Source: Marivita geojedonensis (GTDB lineage Bacteria; Pseudomonadota; Alphaproteobacteria; Rhodobacterales; Rhodobacteraceae). Taken from it: a stretch of 64,000 nt of DNA. The DNA lies in the NCBI RefSeq assembly GCF_002115805.1, contig NZ_JFKC01000002.1, positions 1 through 64,000 on the forward strand, written 5' to 3'. Positions 26,528 to 35,395 of the stretch are shown here, piece after piece (position 1 is the first letter of the stretch; every line of letters begins with the position of its first letter). The position numbers were made by a program, and so were the translations under genes. The notes under the pieces were generated by a model, which saw only the letters and a list, made by a program, of their open reading frames with translations, did no database searches and was not told the DNA's origin.

Positions 26528-28945
26528 TCAGGCGAATCCGTCGAACGGATTGTCGATCACACCCGCGAGCTGAATGATGAAGGTGTCTGAGTCCGGCTCT
26601 CCGGCCTCAGTTGCCCATCCGTCGATCAGGTCCTTTGCCTCTCGCAGGCTGGTGATGCGGTCGAGTAGGTCATAAGTCGCCAATGCGGTGGTGGCATCGG
26701 GGACGTCCGACAGCCCGTTGATGGCCGCGAAGTAGAGACCGAGATCGACCTGGTCCTGCAGTGTCTGCACATCGACGGCGGAACCGGTTGGTGCCCGGGC
26801 CCCTTCGTCGATCAGGGTGAAGAACTCGGGCACCGAGATCACGCCCAGCTCCAGAAGCCCGGTCCAGAAGACCTTGCCTGCAAGATCGACCTCGCGATCG
26901 AAGAAGTTCTGGAATGCGGCTTCTACGATCTCTTCCGAGCTGGGGGCAGCACCGTACAGAGCAATCGCTTCAGGGCTGTTGATGAAGGCCTGAGCAATCG
27001 TCGCCTCCTCGAGCCCGTTGGCCAGCTGCGTTGCCCAGAAGAAGAGGCCAAGTGCATCCGGAGCCCGGTTGAAGAGACCCACGTAGAACTGGGTGATCAC
27101 CTCCAGTTGCGCTTCTGTCAGGCCAAGGACACCCGCATACCCATCCAGGTCGAACGTCGTGCCCGAGTCCGGCGCTCCTGCCGGGTCGTCGCCGAAGCGA
27201 AGCGTTTCGATACCGATCAGCAGATCCGACCCGTCACCGTCTGCACGGCGGTCGGTGACGATAACCCCTTCCGGCGTGATGGCGATCGTATAGTAGCCCG
27301 CCGGTCCCCTGAACACCGCAACATCCGCATCCCCGGGGCCGCCGTCGAGCAAGTCATCACCTGCGAGACCGACCAGCGTGTCATTACCGCCGAGGCCCCG
27401 CAAATGGTCGGAAATCTGTGTGCCGATGAGCAGGTCGTCGGTATCGCCGCCGCCCTGATCGGTGTCGGGAACGACAAAGCTCAGCGCCACGCTGTCCTCG
27501 GGGCCGGAGCCAAGAGTGGGATCGTCAAGCTCGATCACCAGATCGAGCTGCGGTGTCGACACCGGGTCCAGTGCGATCCCCGGCTTGAGGTAGAGCGCAC
27601 CTGCATCAAGCTCGAACACCGTCGCATCCGACCCCGTGAGGCTCAGCAGGTTGCTTCCAGTGCCGTCGTCGAGGATGGTAACGGAGGCCACCTTGAGGCG
27701 GTCCGGACCCGATACCCCTTCGGGAAGCGCAGAGAATATCTGGGAAACCGACAGTTCCGGGGCCTCGTTGACATCCGTTATGGTGACGCTCAGCGGAACG
27801 CTGTTGCCGGCTCCCCCAAGGGTTGGGTCGCTCACCGTCACTGTCAGGTCGAGTGTCGCATTGGTCTCGTGGTCCAGAGCAGTCCCCGCCCTGAGGAACA
27901 GCGACATGCCATCGATTTCGAACAGGCCCGCGTCCGGTCCGGTGATGGACAGAAGATTTGTTCCCAGGCCGTCGTCTGCAATCATCAGATCCGCGACTTT
28001 CAACCGGTTGGACAGGGCCGTGTCCTCGGGCAACGAAGCGGTCGTGCCGGACAGCGTCAGAGTCGGAGGAAGATTGCTGGGGACATTTTCAAAGACAGTG
28101 AGATCGGCAGACCCGCCATTGATCGCATTGGCGGTTGCGGTAATGGTCACGGACTGACTGCCATCGAGGATGCCATCGTTCACCGCAGCCACCGTGAAGC
28201 TGGCGGAGTCATTTCCGACACCGATCACCACAGAGCCGGGCACAGTCGCCTCGGTGAGATCACTTGAGGTCAGGTAGACCGTCAACGCGGTCGATGTATC
28301 TCCGGACCGGGTTACGGTTCCCGTCGCCACGCCCCCGGTTTCCGCGATGCTGGTGGGCAGCAGCTCAACCGTCAGGTTGCCGAGGCGCTGCAACTCGACC
28401 GCACCCAGATCGACAAAACCTGCGCCATCATTGCCCACGCCCGGCAGATCGACCGCGCGTGGAAACCCTTGCGCGTCCGTTGTGAGACCTGAAACAGGAG
28501 ATACCTGGTCAAGCGCGGGGTTGGCCGCGTCGGCCAGCAGCGCGACGGTCTCGACCGGCCCGCCATTATCCGCCAGAACACCCGCCGTGGTGCTTGCGCC
28601 GCCCACGGTCAACGTCTGCGTCTGCGCAAACACCTCGTCCGCCGAAATCCCGGTGGCCTGCTCGACCCCGTCGATGCTGAAGCTGTCGCCGACGATGTTG
28701 CCGCCCGTGAGCGCGAGTGTCGCGCCGGGATGAATGCTCAACTCATCGTCTGCCGTCTGCGCCGACAGGTTGCCGACCACAAGGCTGTTGGTCAGGGTTA
28801 TGGCACTATTACGAGCGTACAGACCGCCACCTTCAGCAGTTGCACCCGTCGTAGAGTTCCCGGTGACGGTGCTATTGGTCAGCGTCACGTTGCCAAAGCG
28901 GGTATGCAGCCCGCCACCATTGGCAAATGTTCCCAGTGTGGAGTT
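26528..28945 (-). pseudogene. Truncated giant adhesin-like protein: beta-helix, Calx-beta, cadherin-like, RTX, DUF4214
   Basis: About 805 residues remain; the 5' end is cut by the IS5 element at ~28945. The remaining start is beta-helix repeats (LTNSTVTGNSTTGAT, GGGLYARNSAITLTNS) with a choice-of-anchor-Q style stretch. A Calx-beta domain follows (VTRSGDTSTALTVYLTSS), then two cadherin-like repeats (NLPPTLTLSGTTASLPEDTA, NEAPELSVSQIFSALPEG). RTX calcium-binding nonapeptides come next (LGGNDTLVGLAGDDLLDGG), and a C-terminal DUF4214 domain (EVITQFYVGLFNRAPDALGL). Intact proteins of this kind are secreted by type I systems and act at the cell surface. Lacking its own promoter and N-terminus, it is probably not functional. 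Confidence 0.8.
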
Positions 28946-29569
28946 ACGGTGGCGCGACGCGCCTGCGGATTATGGTCCGCACAAGACGCTGTACAACCGT
29001 TGGAAGCGGTGGAGCGACAAGGGTATCTTCGCTCGAATGATGACAGGTTTGGCCGCAGATCACGGAGAAAAGAAGACTGTTATGATCGACGCCACATACC
29101 TAAAGGCACACCACACAGCGACCAGTTTGGGCGTCAAAAAGGGGGGCGCGGCCGCCTGATCGGTCGGACAAAGGGTGGTATGAACACCAAGCTGCACGCC
29201 ATCTGCGACAGCCAGGGCCGCCCGCTCAACCTGTTTGTCACCGCAGGTCAGGTCAGCGACTACATCGGAGCGCGAGCTTTGCTGAGCAGTATTCCTGATG
29301 TTGACAGGTTACTCGGAGATCGCGGCTATGACGCAGATTGGTTCAGAGAAGCGTTGAAAGACAAAGGGATACGCGCCTGTATCCCCGGTCGAAAGCAGAG
29401 AAAGACGACGATCAAATACGACAAGCGCCGATATAAACGGCGCAACCGCATCGAGATTATGTTTGGCAGGCTCAAGGATTGGCGACGCGTGGCGACACGC
29501 TATGACCGCTGTCCCAAGGTCTTCCTCTCAGCCATCGCACTCGCTGCTGTCGTGATCTACTGGTTATGA
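28946..29569 (+). pseudogene. IS5-family transposase, two frames joined by programmed frameshift, N-terminus missing
   Basis: Frame A reads LRWRDAPADYGPHKTLYNRW, then WSDKGIFARMMTG, MIDATYLKAHHTATSLG and ends at 29159. Frame B continues RGRLIGRTKGGMNTKLHAIC, then SIPDVDRLLGDRGYDADWFR and MFGRLKDWRRVATRYDRCPK to 29569. The shift point is the slippery run A5G6 at 29136-29146, as in IS427-group elements that make the full transposase by frameshift. DDE residues are visible at MIDATY, LGDRGYDAD and the final RIEIMFGRLKDW region. About 40 N-terminal residues are missing. Confidence 0.82.
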
Positions 29570-29582
29570 ATCCTGACCCTAG
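28946..29582 (+). mobile_element. Partial IS5-family (IS427-like) insertion sequence, left end missing
   Basis: The element begins abruptly inside the transposase at ~28945, fused to the adhesin gene, and ends at the right terminus TCCTGACCCTAG (29571-29582). About 130 bp of the left end, including the terminal repeat and transposase start, is gone. It cannot transpose by itself. The same right terminus occurs at 1-12, so at least two copies exist nearby, and recombination between copies could explain the truncation. Confidence 0.8.
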
Positions 29583-29585
29583 CAG

Positions 29586-29729
29586 GTGGACCAGGTTCTT
29601 ATTCGCGCAACAACCGACCTTGCTCAGATGTCCGGCGAGACTGCGTCTGACGCGCTCTTGTGGGAATTACGTTGGATTGCCAAGCTGTGCTGGAGCAATT
29701 TTGTACCGCCAGCGAAGACTAAGGGATAG
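29586..29729 (+). pseudogene. Possible C-terminal gene fragment next to the IS right end
   Basis: An open frame without a proper start continues from the IS end: VDQVLIRATTDLAQMSGETA, then LLWELRWIAKLCWSNFVP, stopping at 29727-29729. It resembles the tail of a gene cut by the IS rather than random sequence. I do not recognise the family. Confidence 0.3.
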
Positions 29730-29740
29730 GGAGACACTTA

Positions 29741-30496
29741 ATGGCTATGCCTGCTGACAGCCGCGACTACGCTGGTATGGCGCATGATAATCGCTCCCGA
29801 CTCCATTGGCTTGACGTCGCGCGGACGGCGGCGCTCTGCGGCATGATCGCCTTCCACTTCGTCCGCGACATGGAGATGTTCGAATTCATGCCTCCGGGAA
29901 CGACGCTTGGCGGCTTCTGGGCGGTCTTCGCCCGACTAGTCGCGGGCTCTTTCCTACTCCTGTCGGGGGTCAGCTTTGTTCTAGCCCATGGTGATGGCCT
30001 TCGGCTGAAAGCGTGGGCAAAACGAATAGCTGTCATCGCCGGTGCCGCGGTCCTCGTTTCACTCGTAACCCGCCTGGTCATGCCGCATGCGTGGATTCAG
30101 TTCGGAATCCTTCACGCGATTGCCGCAGCAAGCCTTCTCGGTGTGATATTGCTTCGCGCGCCAGCACTCGTAACAGCGGCTGCAGCAAGCGCGGTCCTGG
30201 GATTATCGTTTGTGCTGGGGCGTAGCCTCGATCTACCCTCGTGGATGGTCTGGACGGGTCTCGGCGCGGCAGTGCCGCCATCGCTCGACTACATCCCGCT
30301 CGTACCTTGGCTTGCCCTATTCCTGATCGGCATGGCTCTTGCACAGGCCGTCGATCCCGCTCGGTTGGAACCTCGCTGGAAGACACCGCCACCGCTTGCC
30401 CTGACGCTACCCGGGCAACACAGTCTTCTCATCTACCTCGTTCATCAACCGATTCTGATCGCCATTCTCGCCGCGTTTTCTTGGGTTCTGCGGTAG
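29741..30496 (+). CDS. DUF1624 (HGSNAT-like) multi-pass membrane protein
   Basis: The protein is 251 residues with about seven hydrophobic segments. The start RLHWLDVARTAALCGMIAFH is the typical first helix and charged turn of DUF1624 proteins, related to heparan-alpha-glucosaminide N-acetyltransferase and acyltransferase-3 families. GSFLLLSGVSFVLAHGDG and YIPLVPWLALFLIGMALAQ follow, and PGQHSLLIYLVHQPILIAI ends the domain. Members may acylate envelope sugars, but most are uncharacterised. ATG 29741 follows GGGAG. It is monocistronic or leads into the following lipoprotein pseudogene. Confidence 0.8.
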   Translation: MAMPADSRDYAGMAHDNRSRLHWLDVARTAALCGMIAFHFVRDMEMFEFMPPGTTLGGFWAVFARLVAGSFLLLSGVSFVLAHGDGLRLKAWAKRIAVIAGAAVLVSLVTRLVMPHAWIQFGILHAIAAASLLGVILLRAPALVTAAAASAVLGLSFVLGRSLDLPSWMVWTGLGAAVPPSLDYIPLVPWLALFLIGMALAQAVDPARLEPRWKTPPPLALTLPGQHSLLIYLVHQPILIAILAAFSWVLR

Positions 30497-30532
30497 ATTT
30501 GACGTAATCGACTTTCAACAAGGAGGAAGAAG

Positions 30533-30829
30533 ATGAAGAAGATCAAGATCACGGCAGCGCTGTCTGCTGCGTTTGTTCTGGCGGGCTGCGTTGAGGATAC
30601 GGGCGGCGTGGTGACATCTTCCTCATCGGCGGCGGAGCAGGCGTGCCTGCAGCGCGTGTCAATCGAGACCAAGAATGCAGATGTGTCTGTGCTAAGGTCT
30701 AGCTTTTCCTAGGCTGGGACGGAAGTCATCGTCGGCGTGGGACCCCAGCAAGCACCATGGCAGTGCATTGCCTATAGCGACGGCTCGACCATACGTCCGA
30801 TGTCTTTGACGAACGAGGGCTTTTTGTGA
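30533..30829 (+). pseudogene. Small lipoprotein gene with an in-frame amber stop
   Basis: ATG 30533 follows AGGAGGA. The protein begins MKKIKITAALSAAFVLAGCV with lipobox VLAGC, then EQACLQRVSIETKNADVSVL. TAG at 30710-30712 interrupts it, where a glutamate or glutamine codon would differ by one base. The same frame continues AGTEVIVGVGPQQAPWQCIA, then YSDGSTIRPMSLTNEGFL to the stop at 30827-30829. The conserved continuation shows a recent nonsense mutation. It resembles the lipoprotein at 4366 in layout. Confidence 0.75.
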
Positions 30830-30879
30830 AGCCGGTGCCCAGCCGCACAAATGGCGGGGCACCCTTGAAAGGGAGAAGA

Positions 30880-31545
30880 ATGCAAGTGGAACCTAGAATC
30901 TTCAAGGCAGCGGTGTTGGCCGTGATTGCCTCTCTGAGTGTTGCAGGCACGGGCAAAGCCGATGTAAACGCCCGAGACGGTGGCCCGTCGCGTTCGGAAA
31001 TGCTCGCACGAAGCAACACGGGCGCGCCCGACGGCAGCGCCTTCTTCCGTCCGGTCCTTGACGGGGTCTTATATCGCGGAGGTTTCTCAGGCGGAGACAA
31101 AGGCCGCACCGGCCTCTCCTCGTCACAGCGGGAGGCTCTCTGTTCCGAAGGCTTCTCTCGTGGCTTCTATGCCGATTTCGGAAAGAACACTGATTACGGT
31201 GTAACATCTTGCGGTGATGGCAATTTCGACTATCAGGCCGCACGTTCCTCAAGACCTGCAAACGTGATGAAGGCGATCCACGACGTCATCAAGAATGGTG
31301 ACGGACCGGTCTACGTCCATTGCATGTGGGGCGTTCACTCCTCGGGCGCCCTTTCGGCTATGGCGCTGGTCCAGTTCTGCGGCTGGTCCGAGGAGCGTGC
31401 CAAGGAATACTGGAACGACGCACGCAACGGCGCCCCATGCTCAGGTGGTTGCGACAAATGGATCGACGCAAAGTTCGACCGCTTCTCAGTAGATCAGAGC
31501 CTGTCGATCAGTGACGCCGAGCGCGCCGCGATTTGCCCCAAATAG
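30880..31545 (+). CDS. Exported protein-tyrosine-phosphatase-like protein with altered P-loop
   Basis: The protein is 221 residues with a signal peptide (AAVLAVIASLSVAGTGKA). The fold pattern is that of dual-specificity/PTP-like phosphatases: VLDGVLYRGG near residue 60, a helical middle, and the P-loop GPVYVHCMWGVHSSGALSAM around residue 148. The active-site HC is present, but the arginine expected six residues after the cysteine is Ser ~154. It may be inactive, use another residue, or act as a phosphate-binding protein. Four further cysteines (AICPK, CSGGCDK) suggest disulphides. ATG 30880 follows GGGAGAAG. It is the first gene of an apparent four-gene operon. Confidence 0.7.
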   Translation: MQVEPRIFKAAVLAVIASLSVAGTGKADVNARDGGPSRSEMLARSNTGAPDGSAFFRPVLDGVLYRGGFSGGDKGRTGLSSSQREALCSEGFSRGFYADFGKNTDYGVTSCGDGNFDYQAARSSRPANVMKAIHDVIKNGDGPVYVHCMWGVHSSGALSAMALVQFCGWSEERAKEYWNDARNGAPCSGGCDKWIDAKFDRFSVDQSLSISDAERAAICPK

Positions 31546-31556
31546 GATGTTCGAAG

Positions 31557-32981
31557 ATGCGCCTTGTTCTTTCTGTTGCAGCCCTGCTTTTGCCGACTGC
31601 CCTTTGCGCATCGGATGCGGTTGAAGGTGACGTCACTGTTTTCGAAAGCCCGAACGGAGTGGCCGAACGCTGCGTCCGCATCAAACCGCTCCCCGGCGCA
31701 GAATACTCGAAAGATGATCTGGAAGATGAGGCAGCTTTCTGCGCCATCAACTTCTATGCCTCTGACGTGGCGCTTTGCCCGAAAACATGGAGCACAAGCC
31801 CTGGAATGATGGTCTACGACATCAGCGCAGGGCCTTATGCAAATGACCGTGCCGCGTTCGAACGGAATGCCTGCAAGGAAGGGAAATCGGCCAAGGATCT
31901 GGCAAAAGACGATCTCGCCAAGTTCAAGGTAACGATGAACCAGAAGGGAACCAGCGGCACCTTTGCACCGTCATCCCTGCTCTACTACCACTTCTCCCGC
32001 TACTTTGACATGATCGTCCATGTTCCCGTGTCAGTCTGGCGTTCAATGGACAAGGAACGTCATGCAACTGAGGTCGCCAAGCCCGGACTAGCGATCTCGG
32101 GTACACACGCACGGATGAACCATGAAGGCTGGCGTTGGCTGGTCGAAAGTGAAGCAAATCCCTCACTTTATTCGCCGACCGATGATCTTTTCACGACAGA
32201 CCGCAAGAACATATACGGCGTAATGGTTCTAAGTCCGGGTCACCGGTATGGGGCCGAAATCAACGGAACGAGGAAATCCGGCTGGGGCAAAGGACAAAAC
32301 CTTGATTTTCAGGAAACCCCGGCCTTCCTCGCACTCCGGACCGAGGCGCCCCTGCGTGACGCAATTGCACGTGGACTGGCCGAAGGGCGCAAAGACAGCA
32401 CGATTTCCAAGGATCTCGGGCCAGATGTAAGCGAGGAACAAATGGCTTACTGGATGCGCGAGCTGTCCGAAATTGTCCTGCTGGATTTCATCTTCAGCCA
32501 GCAGGACAGGGTCGGAAATATTGACTTCACGCCCTACTACTACTGGGCAGAAGGGGGCGACCTTGAACACAAGAAGGCCAAGCACCACGAAGCGGGTGAC
32601 GGAACCGTCCCGGAAGGCGCGCAGCTGATCCGCCGGACGAACCTCAATGACAATGACGCAGGCGGACGTGTCCAATATGCAAACTTTGCTAAATCAACAC
32701 AGATGTTGGGAAAGCTTCGTCATTTCGATGCCGGCGTGTATCGAAAGCTCGTAGCACTCGATGCGGACCTGCAGTCTCAGGGACCTATCTACCAGTGGAC
32801 AGCAAACAGCCTTGGCCTTAGCGAAGGAGAGGTATCACAGATCGTCAAGAACACTGAGTTGGCGACCCGGATATTGCAGGACAGCTGCCGACGCGGAGAC
32901 CTGATCTTCGACCTTAACCCGAAAGAGTTCTTCCTGACCGGCGACACGACCCCGGACGACGTGGATTGCGATGCTGACTGA
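31557..32981 (+). CDS. Exported kinase-like protein (atypical, Fam20/PI4K/CotH-like pattern)
   Basis: The protein is 474 residues with a signal peptide (MRLVLSVAALLLPTALCAS). I do not recognise the family, but three blocks resemble atypical kinases. Residues 122-165 have KFKVTMNQKG and SSLLYYHFSRYFD, then VHVPVSVWRSMD, like the lobe where a lysine binds ATP and a partner helix follows. Residues 308-323 (LLDFIFSQQDRVGNID) match the catalytic-loop pattern D-R-x-x-N. Residues 363-369 (LNDNDAG) could be the metal-binding aspartate. This suggests an extracytoplasmic kinase. It follows the phosphatase-like gene by 11 bases and overlaps the phosphoesterase gene by 11 bases. Function is inferred, not established. 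Confidence 0.55.
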   Translation: MRLVLSVAALLLPTALCASDAVEGDVTVFESPNGVAERCVRIKPLPGAEYSKDDLEDEAAFCAINFYASDVALCPKTWSTSPGMMVYDISAGPYANDRAAFERNACKEGKSAKDLAKDDLAKFKVTMNQKGTSGTFAPSSLLYYHFSRYFDMIVHVPVSVWRSMDKERHATEVAKPGLAISGTHARMNHEGWRWLVESEANPSLYSPTDDLFTTDRKNIYGVMVLSPGHRYGAEINGTRKSGWGKGQNLDFQETPAFLALRTEAPLRDAIARGLAEGRKDSTISKDLGPDVSEEQMAYWMRELSEIVLLDFIFSQQDRVGNIDFTPYYYWAEGGDLEHKKAKHHEAGDGTVPEGAQLIRRTNLNDNDAGGRVQYANFAKSTQMLGKLRHFDAGVYRKLVALDADLQSQGPIYQWTANSLGLSEGEVSQIVKNTELATRILQDSCRRGDLIFDLNPKEFFLTGDTTPDDVDCDAD

Positions 32982-33861
32982 TACGTTAATCGCGGGCGGC
33001 ATTGCAATCGTCGTTGCGTCGCCTGCGGTCGCATTGCAAGTTGCCGTAATATCGGACCTTAATGGATCATATGGCTCTACAGACTACGGGAGCCAAGTCG
33101 CGGACGCGGTATCCGCGATATTGGAACTCCATCCTGACTTGGTTCTCGTGACAGGTGACATGGTCGCGGGCCAGCGTAGACCGGTCCTCGCCACAAGCGA
33201 AGTCAAGGCAATGTGGGATGCTTTTCACGCGATCGTCACCGAGCCACTAACGTCTGCCGGCATCGCTGTGGCCGTTACCCCCGGGAACCATGACGCGTCG
33301 GCCTACGACGCTTTCAGGGCAGAGCGGAACGTCTATGCGAAAGAATGGCGCGACAGGCGACCTGACGTGTCCTTCAGTTCGGACGAAGAATACCCTTTCT
33401 CCTATGCCTTCGACGTCGATGGGGTGCGTTTCGTATCGCTAGATGTGACGACAGTCGGTCCGTTGTCGGCCGACCAGGTCGTGAAACTTGAGAGCGTATT
33501 TGAGGGCGCCGGCGAGACCCGCATCGTCTTCAGTCATCTTCCGTTGTGGGAATTTGCACAGGGTCGCGAAACCGAGATTATCGGTGACCCAGAACTGGCT
33601 TCGGTCTTCGAGACGCTGGGCATCGATCTGCATCTCTCCGGGCATCACCATGCTTTCTATCCGGGAGCGTCGGAGGGCATCGCCTATGTCGGTCAGGCCT
33701 GCCTTGGTGCCAGCCCGCGTAGGCTCATGGGGGCGTCAGACCGTGCGCCGCGCGGATTTACCCTTCTCGACATCGACGTTGACACCGGAGACATTGTTAT
33801 TGATTTCCGGGCGTCTCCCGATTTCACCAATCGATATGACCACGCTTCCGCCTCGTCTTGA
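32971..33861 (+). CDS. Exported calcineurin-like metallophosphoesterase
   Basis: The protein is 296 residues with an N-terminal hydrophobic signal (LIAGGIAIVVASPAVA). Metal-binding motifs appear in order: AVISDLNGSYG (the usual DxH reads DLN), LVTGDMV, TPGNHDAS, VFSHLPLWEF and LHLSGHHHAFYPG. The fold hydrolyses phosphomonoesters or diesters with two metals. The change of the first histidine to asparagine may lower affinity for one metal. The start codon overlaps the end of the kinase-like gene, implying coupled translation. With its neighbours it suggests a periplasmic phosphorylation cycle. Confidence 0.82.
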   Translation: MLTDTLIAGGIAIVVASPAVALQVAVISDLNGSYGSTDYGSQVADAVSAILELHPDLVLVTGDMVAGQRRPVLATSEVKAMWDAFHAIVTEPLTSAGIAVAVTPGNHDASAYDAFRAERNVYAKEWRDRRPDVSFSSDEEYPFSYAFDVDGVRFVSLDVTTVGPLSADQVVKLESVFEGAGETRIVFSHLPLWEFAQGRETEIIGDPELASVFETLGIDLHLSGHHHAFYPGASEGIAYVGQACLGASPRRLMGASDRAPRGFTLLDIDVDTGDIVIDFRASPDFTNRYDHASASS

Positions 33862-33930
33862 AGGTTTCGAAGCGAGTCTGATCCGGATTGATCTGGCTAA
33901 TCTGCCATCCGTTCATTTGGAGCCCCGCGA

Positions 33931-34689
33931 GTGACCAAGACGCTATCTTATCTTCTGCTCGGTCTCATCGCACTTACGGCACCCTTAGCCGCCCAGACGA
34001 TCGAGGGTGCAATAACGATTCCTAGCGAGTTCGATATCCATGATCGCGGCTGGGCGCAGTTGCGTGACCTTGAAGAGGTGAGTGAGTTCCTGTTTGCCCT
34101 TGTCGAGGCGATGGCAATGACCGCAGCCATTGCCTTTCATCCGCGCATCGTCGCGCGCCGCCGGGGCAGCAACGACTGGGACCTGCCGCGGTCGATGTTT
34201 CTATACGCATTGATCGGCTTGGTCGTCGGTTTCCTCGTCATTCACCACGGCGTACTGATAGGATTCGTGGTCTTCGGAATCGGTGGACTATTCCGGTTCA
34301 GAATGGAGACGCTCAGCGCTTCGGACACTGCGCTGATGATCTTCGTGGCGCTGATCGGTCTGTCGATCGGTCTGGATTTGCCGGTTATGGCCCTGCTCCT
34401 GACGATTGCTGCGGCCGTTGTTCTTTCTGTCTTTTCCCGGCAGTTGCATATCTCGATCGAGATCAAGTTTGACAACACGGAAGATTTCACCGGAAAGGTC
34501 GCGCGGCTACGCGATGCTCTGTCGGCCGAGGGCTTCGCGACGCGCACGGTCACGAAGTCGAAGTTCAAACCGTTTGCTGAGATCGTGCTTTCGACTTCTG
34601 AGGAGAGCCCAAGTGAAGCCTTGGCAGCTACCCTTACAAAGCACCAGGCTAAGCCAGATAGCGGCATTGAAGATTGGCACATCGAATAG
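33931..34689 (+). CDS. DUF4956 membrane protein
   Basis: The protein is 252 residues, starting at GTG 33931. A signal/first helix (YLLLGLIALTAPLAAQTIE) is followed by membrane segments at ~52-70, ~88-112, ~130-155 and a C-terminal cytoplasmic domain. The family motif is GLFRFRMETLSASDTALMIF, then VALIGLSIGL; compare the canonical RFR...DTA of DUF4956. The C-terminal part (HISIEIKFDNTEDFTGKVAR) has an ACT-like look. DUF4956 genes often sit with CotH-kinase and polyphosphate-polymerase (VTC) genes, which fits the kinase-like gene here. It is the last gene of the operon. Confidence 0.75.
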   Translation: MTKTLSYLLLGLIALTAPLAAQTIEGAITIPSEFDIHDRGWAQLRDLEEVSEFLFALVEAMAMTAAIAFHPRIVARRRGSNDWDLPRSMFLYALIGLVVGFLVIHHGVLIGFVVFGIGGLFRFRMETLSASDTALMIFVALIGLSIGLDLPVMALLLTIAAAVVLSVFSRQLHISIEIKFDNTEDFTGKVARLRDALSAEGFATRTVTKSKFKPFAEIVLSTSEESPSEALAATLTKHQAKPDSGIEDWHIE

Positions 34690-34889
34690 CGGCACACACA
34701 GTTGCTCACCAGCGCGAGCACAGGAAGCGCTGTCGAGCCTGAGTTCCATCGATAGCACCCGCCTGCGTCATCGCGAGGCAAGCCTCGCCGGACCGTAGGG
34801 ATTATCGGTCCGCGAAATTGATGGCTTCCTTGTTGCCAGCTTTGCCAAACGCCCGCTTAATACTCTTTAGGTTTTGAAAGGAATTGAAA

Positions 34890-35351
34890 ATGATCCACAG
34901 GGTTTTGGCCTTTTTGACGATGCTCGCTTTGAGCGCGGGCTCGGCAATGGCGGTTTCCCCCGAAGCACAACAACTCATCGACCGTGCAGCTGCAGACTGC
35001 CAAGCCTTTGAGAAAGGTGAGTTTAATCAAGGCGACGCGGTTACGGAGATCGAACTGCGCTCTCAATTTGGAACGGTAAACGCAGAGCTGGTGGACGAGA
35101 GCCAGTACGCATGCTCGTCGGCCGCGTCGCTCTACTGCGGGACAGGTGGGTGTATGCTCAATTTGGTCGTCAACGGCGAGACGATGGCATGGCAGACAAC
35201 AGGCTGGCGCCTGCTTGATTGGGGTCCTGATCGCATACTCCTTATTGGACGCGACGGAGGCTGGTGTGGCGGTGCTGGCGCAGAGGTGTGCTATGAAGCA
35301 CTGGTTTGGAGCAACGACAGGATATTGACCGTCGGTCCAGCACCTGAGTGA
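34890..35351 (+). CDS. Exported protein with YCGTGGC motif (paralogue of 6294-6815)
   Basis: The protein is 153 residues with a signal peptide (RVLAFLTMLALSAGSAMA). The core CQAFEKGEF, SLYCGTGGCMLNLVVNGETM, then TGWRLLDWGPDRILL and GWCGGAGAEVCYEALVW repeats the layout of 6294-6815. It lacks that protein's calcium-like DxDGD stretch. ATG 34890 follows AAGGA. It ends only 45 bp from att repeat B, as the relative lies close to repeat A, so the family may mark element right ends. Function unknown. Confidence 0.65.
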   Translation: MIHRVLAFLTMLALSAGSAMAVSPEAQQLIDRAAADCQAFEKGEFNQGDAVTEIELRSQFGTVNAELVDESQYACSSAASLYCGTGGCMLNLVVNGETMAWQTTGWRLLDWGPDRILLIGRDGGWCGGAGAEVCYEALVWSNDRILTVGPAPE

Positions 35352-35395
35352 ACAGGCGTTGTCATTGACTGTGCTCCAAAACGCTGTGGTCGAGA

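Noticed and set aside
27107-28267. A long plus-strand open frame
   Set aside because: It is the shadow of the high-GC adhesin gene on the other strand; it has no ribosome site and an arginine-rich, low-complexity composition.
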